Of a stretch of DNA of 64,000 nt, positions 20,022 through 30,081 are shown in pieces. Location: assembly GCA_036873755.1 (NCBI GenBank), contig JAVTVY010018818.1:1-64000 (forward strand). Direction: 5' to 3'. The notes beneath the pieces are model-generated. The model saw only the letters and a program-made list of their open reading frames with translations. It searched no databases and was not told the origin of the DNA. The position numbers and the translations under genes were made by a program. Numbering within the stretch: position 1 is the stretch's first letter; the number at the start of each line of letters is the position of its first letter. This DNA is from Hanleya hanleyi (lineage: Eukaryota > Mollusca > Polyplacophora > Lepidopleurida > Hanleyidae).

Positions 20022-20028
20022 TTTTATA
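20022..20028 (-). promoter_or_regulatory. TATA box of copy D
   Basis: TATAAAA on the minus strand, 47 nt upstream of the ATG at 19,975, in the same GCTATAAAAGGGAAG context as copies B and C. The promoter is better kept than the coding sequence. Confidence 0.6.
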
Positions 20029-20072
20029 GCACGCTTGCTGGTGATCTATTTATAGCACACTCAGTTCATCTT

Positions 20073-23000
20073 CCTCCAACTCGAGGACCGAGATGTACTG
20101 GTGTACGACTGAACGCACACGCACATACACGCATACGCACACATACACACATACACACGCACACACGCATACACAGACGCATACACACACGCACACACAC
20201 ACGCATAGGAGCACACGCGTACACACACGCAAGCACACATACACATACACACAGACGCATACACACGCAATCACACTCACATATACACACATGCATACAC
20301 ACTCCTATGCCCACATACGTTCCTTATTAGGTGTGTGTTTATAATTGTAACATTGTAGCGATCGTCAACAATGTTTGCAACAATGTTGCAACAATGTTTT
20401 TTGTTGTTGACGAACGCCCTTGTCGTAACAATGTTGCATAGTAACCTCGTCAAAAAAGACACCTTTTTAATCAAAAACTGTTTTAGAAACATCGTTTCTT
20501 ATAGAAGAAACTTCTTTAAAAACATCGTTTCTTATAGAGAATTTGCAAATTTAAAATGACATTCTTAGTTGGAGTTCGATTATTTCAAAAGATTTTAAAA
20601 ATGAGATCTCACCAAAAAACCCTGTCTTGTGTGTTTTCTATATGAGCATAATGCATGAAGGCTATAACAGACACGTGGGGATTCGGTCAAACTGGCCTTG
20701 AACACCGTGGAGAAAGTAGCCAATCAGTGGCCTAGGATGGGGCCAAATGTAACCAATCAATGTCCAGAAAACAATGCAAGAGCACTGCAGTAAAATAGAG
20801 AGCTAATGAAATCAGCCCACAGATCAAGTATATGTTTTGGTCTAGGTTAAGAGCGGGCATTCCAGCGCAAATATTTTGACGAGGAGTTACAAGTTACAAG
20901 AGCAACAGGTGGAGTGAAAACACAATAGAGGTTCGAGGTGCGAGAAGACATGACCGAATCCCCACATGTCACTACGAAGACGGCAAGTGGAGACTCGTCC
21001 AACACCTATAGATTAAGTTTATTACTATAAGTTCCATGGTTTCATGTATTTTTTCGTGCCAATACGGTTCTGGGAAAAACTGAGGTTTCCCCGCTGGTCA
21101 TTTAACATGGGCATAGTGCTGGCGATATTGTCGCGGACCCTGTGCATTCCATGGGTGCTTCAGGAGGGCGGATAAATGCTATCTATTGGCCCGGAGAGGG
21201 CCTAACCTAGCCGAAAGGGGGGACCTTTTGACCTGGATGTGACCTTTGACCTTTTGACCCGAAATTCACCCGCACACTTCCGGATAACCCGCGCGCGCGT
21301 GCGGCCGGGCCTCACGCAGACCGGAAGTGACGTCATACACCTGCGCACACCCGTGATGAAAAACCTCAGAACCAAGTCAGTACATGCATTCCATAAAGTC
21401 AGACGAGGTCAAAATACTCGCTTCTGATTGGCTGTCAAAGGTCACGGTATGCACATTTTGGAGGTCAAAGGTCAATAAGCTATTTAATACTCTTTCTATA
21501 CTCGCAGACCGAAAGTGACGTCACACACTTGCGCAGACCCACCAAACCACGTGACCTGCGCAGCAGAATGTTGAAAACGAACGACACACTAGTCCATACG
21601 GATGCTCCCTCACATATGCTTCACATTGATACCTCACTCGACTCCATCGGACCATTAGTGGCCTACCTAGACCCCAAAACGTCTATTTCCATACCCTTTT
21701 CCCACAATTCCCTGTCTACGCATGCGCAGAATGTTGAAAACGAACGACACACTAGTCCAGGCGGATGCTCCCTCACGAGAGCTTCAAAATAGGACCTCAT
21801 ACGATACCAAAGGATCATTAGGGGCTCACATAGACCCCAAAACGTCTATTTCCATACCCTTTTCTCACAATTCCCTGTCTGCGCATGCGCAGAATGTTGA
21901 AAACGAACGACACACTAGTCGAGGTGGATGCTCCCTCACGAATACTTCACATTGATACCTCACTCGATCCAATCGGCCCACTAGTGGCCCACCTAGACCA
22001 CAAAACGTCTATTTCCGTACCCTTTTCCCACAATTCCCTGGCTGCGCATGCGCAGGATGTTGACAACGAACGATACACTAGTCCAGGTGGATGCTCCCTC
22101 ACGTATGCGTCACATTGATACCTCACTCGACCCAATCGGCCCACTAGTGGCCCACCTAGACCCCAAAACGTCTATTTCCATACACTTTCTCTACTGGGCA
22201 TGCGCAGAATGACGTCAGTTCCACGTCACACCCAGCCCGTTGGATACTCCCTCACGTACGCTTCATATTGATACCTCACTCGACCCAATCGGTCCACTAG
22301 CGGTTCCTAGGAATACATTCCCCCAAGGTCACGCCCGATTCTTTCAAACCGAAAGTGAAGTCATACCTGCGCACAACACTCCTGCGCACACCGCCCCATG
22401 AACGTCCCATTTTTTTTCTCGCGCAGGCGCAGTGGCGAGCCATTATCTTTAAAAGGACATTATATACTACTCACCTGAGTAATAAAGGAAGTTGTGATAA
22501 ATAAAGTATAGCCTTGTGATAAAAACAAGGAGTATCGAAACAGCAGTTTGAATTCCCACTATCTGGTGGTGTTAATAAACTTTATGCCCCTTCACAAGTT
22601 GTGTCAGATGAGTTTCTCCTCGAATGTCATAAAAAGGGATGTCTGCGAGTGAAAAACTCCTACATCTGTTTGTGTCCATGAACTTTACTGAAATAACATT
22701 CTAGAAATGTTCCATAAGGACGTCGTTACGACGCTCGATGAGAAATTTGGCAAAACTTGTTAGGTATTTTGACCATTCAATTTTCGTAGCTATAAATGTG
22801 TAGTTTGGCAAAAACACGTCAATAGGTCAGTTTGAGGTCAAATGTCGGAAAACTGGCTTTTGTCAAGAAAATGCTTCCAAGATAACATAACTACCGGTAT
22901 CGTAAACTGGGGTGCATTCGGACAGTGGGGTGAATTCGGACAAGAGACCAAGAAAAGTACAAAAGTTCAATTTTTACATTTATTATTAAACAAACCTTGT

Positions 23001-26000
23001 TTTTTCCTCTGTTATTTTCTTTTCTCACAGGTAGGTTATCAAACGACATCGAAATGATCATCTTAGCCATCAGAGGTTTTTGTCTGGAAGTTTGAAAACT
23101 CAATACACTTTTTTTTTCGTTGATCTCAATTTTTGCAAAACTTCTACTGATCACGAAAGTTCGAAGCCCTGGCTATATATGTTAATGGATATTTTTCGAA
23201 ACATAATAATTGGCGAGATAATAGAGCCAAAAAATAAAATACAAAAAGCATAATTTTTCGAGAAATGAGTAGTATACATTGTGGATATAGACTCATATTG
23301 ACCTGGCGTAAGCATCTGGCGTCGAGGTCAAGTGCATTATAGTACGGGCGAAAACCGGCAAAAGAGCGTGCCGTCTCAAAAAGGACGCCGTCTCATGTGG
23401 AGGTCACGTGATAGTCAAGTGCATGGGGCATGTATTCCTCCGCGGTGATGTGGTCTGGCGGTGATGCGGTCTGCCTTCGCGGACAGAAATTAGTCCCCAG
23501 ACTTCAAATACGCTGCATGGACCGATTGGGTCGAGTGAGGTGTCAAAGTGAAGCGCTCCTCCAGGACCAAATGGTTTTTTCCATCAGCGGCGGTCACGTG
23601 ATTAGGAGTGCATGTACTGACTTGTATGCCGTCCATTCATTTGAGTCGGGGACTTGAGGTCCATACGGAAGGATTTTGCAAGTCTTGGGTGGGTGTATGT
23701 AAAATGAGGATTTGTCTCGAAAATATAAAAAGCGGAACACGGACTTTACCCCTACAATAGAGGAAAACCCCTATCAACCCTATCCCAAAGGGCTAATATC
23801 GGTCCCCGGGCTTATCGGATTCTGCCTGGAGTGGGTGTATGTAAATTTAGGATTTGTCCGGAAAATATGAAAAGCGGAACACGGACTTTACCCCTACAAT
23901 AGAGGAAAACCCCTATCAACCCTATCCCAAAGGATGAATATTGGTCCCTGGCTTATCGGTACCTGCTGAGAGAGGTAGGGTGGGGGAGTGGGTGCATGTA
24001 AATTGAGGATTTGTCCCCGAAAATATAAAGAGCGGAACACGGACTTTACCCCTACAATAGAGGAAAACCCCTATCAACCCTATCCCAAAGGGCTAATATC
24101 GGTTCCAGGGCTTATCGGGTTCTGCCTAGAGTGGGTGTATGTAAATTTAGGATTTGTCCCGAAAATATAAAAAGCGGAGCACGGACTTTACCCCTACAAT
24201 AGACGAAAACCCCTATCAACCCTATCCCAAAGGGCGAATATCGGTCCCTGACTTATCGGGGACTGTTGAGAGAGGTAGTGTGGGGGAGTGGGTACATCTA
24301 AATTGAGGATTTGTCCCCGAAAATATAAAAATCGGAACACGGACTTTACCCCTAAAATAGGGGAAAACTCCTATCAACCACGTCTAGTGGGGCTTATCGG
24401 AGCCTGCCGACAGAGGTAGGATGGGGGAGTGGGTGCATGTAAATTGAGGATTTGTCCCGAAAATATAAAAAGCGGAACACGGACTTTACCCCTACAATAG
24501 GGGAAAACTCCTATCAACCCTATCCAAAAGGTCGAATATCGGTCCCCCGGGTTTATCGGGGCCTGCTGAGGGAGGTAAGGTGGGGGAGTGGGTGCATGTA
24601 AATTGAGGATTTGTCCCCGAAAATATAAAAAGCGGAACACGGACTTTACCCCTAAAATAGGGGGAAACTCCTATCAACCACGTCTAGTGGGGCTTATCGG
24701 AGCCTGCCGACAGAGGTAGGATGGGGGAATGGGTGCATGTAAATTGAGAATTTGTCCCGAAAATATAAAAAGCGGAACACGGACTTTACCCCTACAATGG
24801 GAGAAAACTCCTATCAACCTTGTCCAAAAGGGCTAATATCGGTCCCTGGCTTATCGGGGCCTGCTGAGAGAGGTAGGGTGGGGGAGTGGGTGCATGTAAA
24901 TTGAGGATTTGTCCCGAAAATATAAAAAGCGGAACATGGACTTTACCCCTACAATAGGGGAAAACTCCTATCAACCACGTCTAGTGGGGCTTATCGGAGC
25001 CTGCCGACAGAGGTAGAGTGGGGGAGTGGGTGTATGTAAATTTAGAATTTGTCCCGAAAATATAAAAAGTGGAACACGGACTTTACCCCTAAAATAGGGG
25101 AAACCCCTATCAACCAGGTCTGGAGGGTCATGTATAGACCGGAGAGAACAACAACAACAACACCAACAAATGTTCATATAGTTTATTATCCCCTCCCGTA
25201 CATCATACCCACGATGGAGGAGCCGCGTTGGGTATGTTTACAATACAAGTAGGCTCTTGTCCAATCAGAAGCCGCCATTTGGCGCTGCCTCTGTCATATT
25301 CGTTCTTGCCCGTTAGATGTATTCTCGGCTGCTCTTATCCAATCAAAAAAACATGTACTCTGTTCATGTCCATGTATATATACTCTGTTCATGTCCATGT
25401 ACATACACTCTGTCCATGTCGCTATATAGCTGAAATATTGCGGAATGCGACGTTAAATCTTAATTCTCTCTCTTCATGTACATGCACTCTATCCATGTAC
25501 ATGTTTCTTGTCCATGTCCATGTAGCCTGTCCATGTACATGTACCATCACCAAGGGGCAGTGTGGAGGTGTGTTTGGGACAGAGGGGACCATCCTTGGTC
25601 CGAATACGTCGTGGGGGTGTCATTTTGTAGCTCTCGAGGTATAGACCCGATTTGAGGGATGTCCCCCCGATTTGAGGGATGTTCACGTCATCTGTGACGT
25701 CATCAGTAGGAGTAGTAGCCAAAGTGGGCATTTTGGGGCAATGAAAGAAGGTATTTGGTGTAGAGATGGCCCATTCTTGGTCCGAATGGGTCGTCGGAGG
25801 TGTCATGTTGTAGCTCTCGGGGTGTAGATCCCGATTTGAGGGATGTCCACGTCATCTGTGACTTCATCGGTGACATCATCAGTACGAGTAGTAGCGAAAG
25901 TGGGCATTTTAGGGCAGTGAAAGAAGGTATTTGGTGTAGAGATGGCCCATTCTTGGTTCGAATGCGTCCTGTGGGGTATCATCTTGTAGTTCCCGGGGTG

Positions 26001-27088
26001 CAGACCACGATTTGAGGGATGTTCACGTCATCTGTGATGTCATTGGTGACGTCATAAGTAGGCGTAGTAGCCAAAGTGGGCATTTTGGGGCAGTGGAAGA
26101 AGGTATTTGGTGTAGAGATGGACCATCCTTGGTCCGAATGCGTCGTGGGAAGTGTCATCTTGCAGTTCTCGGGGTGTAGACTCCATTTGAGGGATGTCCA
26201 CAGCATCTGTGACGTCATCGGTGAGCGAAAAAACATGTTTTATAATTGGCTCAGTGCCAATTTTTTCCACGATTTGCGGGATGTCCACAGCATCTGTGTC
26301 GTCATTGGTGACATCATCAGTACGAGTAGTAGCCAAAGTGGGCATTTTGGGGCAGTGAAGGAAGGTATTTGTTGTAGAGATGGACCATCCATATCTGTCA
26401 TGCATTATACCATATCTTTGCTGTGACGTCACCGGTGACGTCATCAGTACGAGTAGTAGCGAAAGTACATGGTGTAGACCACAACTTGAGTGATTTCCTT
26501 GTCATCTGTGACGTCATTGGTGACGTCATCAGTACGAGTGGTAGCGAAATTTTGATTAGTCGTCCAATACATATGGAATGATGAGGGACACGAGTTAATC
26601 TCTATATGTACAGACACCACCACACACCAATAATACCAACACACACACACACACACACACACACTACCACACACCACCACCAACACCACCACCGCTCGTC
26701 AACGCCCGGTGGTGGTGGTGGTAGCTCCCGTGGGTCGGAGCTCCGCTGTATTATACAATCGAATAGCGGTTGTCTTGAATAACAACAAGTTCAGCAATGT
26801 TCATACAGTTTATTATCCCCAATGTTACATCATACCCAGGCTGGGGGAGCCGCCCTGGGTAGGTTTAGTATGTTCACAACAAAGCAAATTGAAATATAAA
26901 ACACCATGTTTTATTATTTAACGCACCGTCACATTAGGTACAAGTTTTTACTGAGCTCTATTCAACGATCAGCATGTAGACATATAGAGTATGTACGGCA
27001 TGTTATGGTATTCATCAGTGCATGGGTGAAGCATTCAGCCGATGGGGTGGTCGGTCAGCTTGGTAACGAAAAACGTGACATTGGTCAT
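20073..27088. repeat. Right arm of the large palindrome
   Basis: Reverse complement of 10,587-17,706. It contains the mirrored microsatellite (20,107-20,313), the MITE-like pair (20,670-20,689 and 20,951-20,970), DR1 elements (21,240-21,252 and 21,462-21,474), the 163-bp satellite (21,525-22,300), the dimeric satellite (23,677-25,135), the CRE array (25,560-26,555), the GGT/TG run (26,629-26,705) and the last codons of a zinc-finger copy (27,035-27,088). It stops abruptly at the first base of the retrotransposon LTR. Confidence 0.9.
27035..27088 (-). pseudogene. Zinc-finger element fragment cut by the LTR
   Basis: Only the final 18 codons remain (NVTFFVTKL... to the TGA at 27,035-27,037), with the in-frame DHPIG ending that I take as ancestral. 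The upstream part is replaced by the retrotransposon from 27,089. Confidence 0.7.
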
Positions 27089-28058
27089 TGTGACAAAAAT
27101 TTATACTTCTGGTTTATCATCATCGAATGAACAGCTGACTTTATATAAATGACTGTTTACGCAAGGAATACAGATCTGACAGTGTAAACAAATGCCATCC
27201 TCTGGACCCTCCTGTATTCCCGCATTACAATCCTATTTGTTTACGTTTTTATCGTCTGCTTCTGTCGGTAAAATTCTATTGAAGTGGAAGGTTTTTGGCG
27301 GACCCCTCCTGTGTTCAATTGTAAGTTTATACTTGAAATAATTTTTCTTGTGTAAAATCCCGTCAGGATATGAAAGTACACATATTATATTATATTGTCC
27401 TGAAGTATAAAGTTTCAGAGTATAGTAGTTGTCGATATATTGATTTTTAAATTATATTGGCCCTGCTAGATTTTACGATCGCCAGTGAGCCGCCATCTTG
27501 GTTTTAGCGAGCACCTGGATTTTGAACTAGAGAAAATCTTACATCTATCAACTTTAGGACTCTGTTCAGTACTCAAAAATAATATATCTTACAACTATGA
27601 GTGGTCAGACTTACCTTGCTGGAAACAATTTAGTCCGATAATGATTAGCTTTCTGTAGTTTGACAATCATTCTTGCCGTAACTGTAGCAAAAGTCAATGT
27701 TCTCGCCACATACACTCTGCGAACATTTGCTCACACTTTCAGGCTGGATAATCTGTCCTTCTTTGGCTAAAGAGCGTTTCCAATTTAAATTAGAGATAAC
27801 AACGTGAAGCTCAGGAAATATGCTTCAAAGTGATATACGATTAACAGATTATCTGATCAAATTGATACCTATTTTGATGATAGAAACTGACATATGCCTT
27901 TTAGAAAAGAGCGTTCAAATTCCCGCCGCCCTGTTGAAAGTCCTGCAATCTGCTGCTAGTGACGTCATATTTTTGACTCGGCCTTCACCACAGCCAATCA
28001 AATTACTCGTTTCATTCAAGGCATAGTAACGTTACGTAATTGGTTAGCAACCAAAAAC

Positions 28059-28066
28059 TATAAATA
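28059..28066 (+). promoter_or_regulatory. LTR TATA box
   Basis: TATAAATA preceded by TTGGTTAGCAACC, with a CRE about 90 bp upstream. Transcription would start about 25-30 nt downstream near 28,090. The same sequence is at 36,630-36,637 in the 3' LTR. Confidence 0.7.
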
Positions 28067-28181
28067 GGATCGAGAAATGACAAATGGACATTCGGTCTCG
28101 GAGAGGCGAAGGGCAAACATCTCCAAGCAATACTAAATACATACAAACAGTTGAAGTGCTGATTATTTAATATTCATGGTA

Positions 28182-28187
28182 AATAAA
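28182..28187 (+). terminator. LTR poly(A) signal
   Basis: AATAAA about 120 nt past the TATA box, consistent with a short R region. The equivalent in the 3' LTR is at 36,754-36,759, which would end the full-length RNA. Confidence 0.6.
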
Positions 28188-29081
28188 GAAAAACAAGATT
28201 AAGATCCAGCAAGTACAAATTTATTAAAGAATTACCTTGTAGAGTATTTACCTTCAGGAAATTACCCTCAAGGATTTACCTTCAAGAAATTACCCTCAAG
28301 AAATTACCTTCAAGGAATTACCCTCAAGGAATTACCTTCTAGGAAAATATATCTTTAGGAACATTTCAGTGTTGCCTATCTTGGTGGGGAAATATTACCC
28401 CGTACGAAATTACTCCAGGAACTTTCATATTTACAAATACCAACATAAAAGTACCCGTAAGAATAGTACCCTAGGAACTTTTATAACTGAAGCTGAAAAT
28501 TGAGATATGGTACTTCAGGATAATAACTGGCATAAAGAAAGATGTTGTACATTCTGTAAATAAATTTGGAGACTTGTTAATGTTGAATTTGAACAATTTG
28601 TTTGGACAATTGATGATTTTTGAAGATAAGTTGAGAATTTGAAATAACATGTGACTACGACCAGTCAGACGGACTTGACCAGCTACAGCTAAAATATATT
28701 AAGATAAATAAATACGAACCTACCTAGTAGCGGCGTCTCCATTGAGTAAGCTCGAACGTTACCAAGAACAGATGAAATTAACAGAAGAAGTTAACAGACG
28801 AAGTTAACAGAAGAAGTTAACAGATGAAGTTAATGGACGAAGTTAACAAAGTTACAGACCTGGTAAACAGCGAGAAGTAAAGACAAGCTTGACAGAAGAA
28901 ATAAACAGAGCTAGTCTCATAAAATAAGAGAATCAACCAAGTCAGACATTTAGGGTAAATTAAAGCAAACAAGATTAAAAACTAAAAATAACTTACCTTG
29001 AAGTAATATATGGTGGCAGCGAAAAAGTGAACTTAGGAAATTAAGGGTAAGAGTTACCCCTAGTGGAAATCCGCTACAATT

Positions 29082-29099
29082 TGGTGGCAGCGGTGGGAT
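29082..29099 (+). other. Primer binding site, tRNA-Leu
   Basis: TGGTGGCAGCGGTGGGAT starts three bases after the LTR end. Its reverse complement is the 3' end of animal tRNA-Leu (AAG/UAG group) including CCA, known from tRNA sequences. Confidence 0.85.
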
Positions 29100-29125
29100 A
29101 AAGCTGTAGCCAATCAGAAGAGAGC

Positions 29126-29293
29126 ATGGCTAGGCGTTGTGCAGAAATTGAAGACCTGGACCCGGAAGTTTCCTTCAACTTCGAAAATCACCATGAAGAG
29201 GACAAGGATAAAGATCCCTCTCCGAGACCGTCTCCACGTGAGTCAGGAGCAATTCTGCTCACGTGCATCGTCCTCAAAGTCATCGCCAAATGA
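29126..29293 (+). CDS. Short leader ORF before gag (or out-of-frame gag N-terminus)
   Basis: A 55-codon frame from ATG 29,126 encodes an acidic then proline-rich peptide (DLDPEVSFNFENHHEEDKD, PSPRPSPRESGA). Its TGA at 29,291-29,293 overlaps the gag ATG at 29,290 as ATGA. Either this is a leader ORF coupled to gag by re-initiation, or the natural gag N-terminus displaced by one frameshift between 29,242 and 29,290. The peptide composition looks like a Gag N-terminus, so I favour the second. Confidence 0.45.
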   Translation: MARRCAEIEDLDPEVSFNFENHHEEDKDKDPSPRPSPRESGAILLTCIVLKVIAK

Positions 29294-30081
29294 AGCTTGA
29301 AAATTACAGCGGGGAAACTTCCTGGAAGGAATACTATCAAGTCTTCAAAACCATAGCCAGAATAAATCAATGGAGTGAACAAGAGAAGGCAGACTATCTC
29401 CTCGCTCACCTGCATGGTCCTGCAAGACAACTGGCTTGTACCCTAACAGATGAAGAACAGCAAGACTTCAACAGATTAGTAGCAATCCTCAGTTCCCGCT
29501 TCGGGCCAAGTGATCAAGCCGAGTTGTACCTCGCAGAGCTTCGGGGAAGAAGACGCAAAACCAAGGAAACTCTACGGGAACTGGGACAAGCTATCCGCAA
29601 GCTTGCAACATTGGCCTATCCTGGAATGACATCATATCATCTAGAAAGACTTGCCAAGACACACTTCATAGATGCGCTAGAAGACGCAGAGATGAGAATG
29701 CAGGTGTATCAAGGCATACCTGAAGATCTTCAGCAAGCAGTCACCCTGGCTTTAGAGGTTGAGGGTTACCGAAAAATAGAAGAACAGAGAGGTGGTAATT
29801 CCTCAAGGAAATTTGCCAGGGAAGTGACTCAACACCCTTCAAAGGAGCTGGAGAAAAGGATCCAGGAAATAGAGGAAATGCTGAAGAAGATGTCAACTGG
29901 TGAAACCATGTCCAATAGCATCAGACACCCAAGAGAAAGACGTCCATTGTCCAGCGTAGAATGTTACACGTGCCACGAAAAAGGACATTACAGCCGGGTT
30001 TGTCCGAGCAGGGATGTCATAGGCAAAGCACAGTCGGAAAACGGGGAACAACCGACCACAGGGGGCAAGGGAAGGTTGTAA
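29290..30081 (+). CDS. gag: Gag polyprotein
   Basis: 263 codons from the first ATG in frame. The capsid-like region starts with KLENYSGETSWKEYYQVF and continues with the typical helical stretch through WSEQEKADYLLAHLHG, FNRLVAILSSRFG and LRELGQAIRKLA, a pattern usual in Ty3/gypsy Gag. A basic-acidic coiled stretch with KELEKRIQEIEEMLKKM precedes a single zinc knuckle C225-x2-C228-x4-H233-x4-C238, which binds the RNA genome. The frame reaches 30,081 and overlaps pol, which lies in the -1 frame. No upstream ATG exists in this frame after the TGA at 29,239. It would form the particle in the cytoplasm. Confidence 0.9.
   Translation: MKLENYSGETSWKEYYQVFKTIARINQWSEQEKADYLLAHLHGPARQLACTLTDEEQQDFNRLVAILSSRFGPSDQAELYLAELRGRRRKTKETLRELGQAIRKLATLAYPGMTSYHLERLAKTHFIDALEDAEMRMQVYQGIPEDLQQAVTLALEVEGYRKIEEQRGGNSSRKFAREVTQHPSKELEKRIQEIEEMLKKMSTGETMSNSIRHPRERRPLSSVECYTCHEKGHYSRVCPSRDVIGKAQSENGEQPTTGGKGRL

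Larger units (their letters stand above)
27089..29078 (+). repeat. 5' LTR (1,990 bp)
   Basis: It starts TGTGAC and ends CTACA. The U3 region has a CRE (TGACGTCA, 27,960-27,967) and a TATA box (28,059-28,066). AATAAA occurs at 28,182-28,187, so R lies roughly between 28,090 and 28,205. U5 holds a tandem block of ATTACC(T/C)TCAAGGA units (about 28,230-28,345) and AAGTTAACAGA units (about 28,775-28,850). TGGTGGCAGCG, like the primer site, occurs at 29,011-29,021. Confidence 0.95.
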
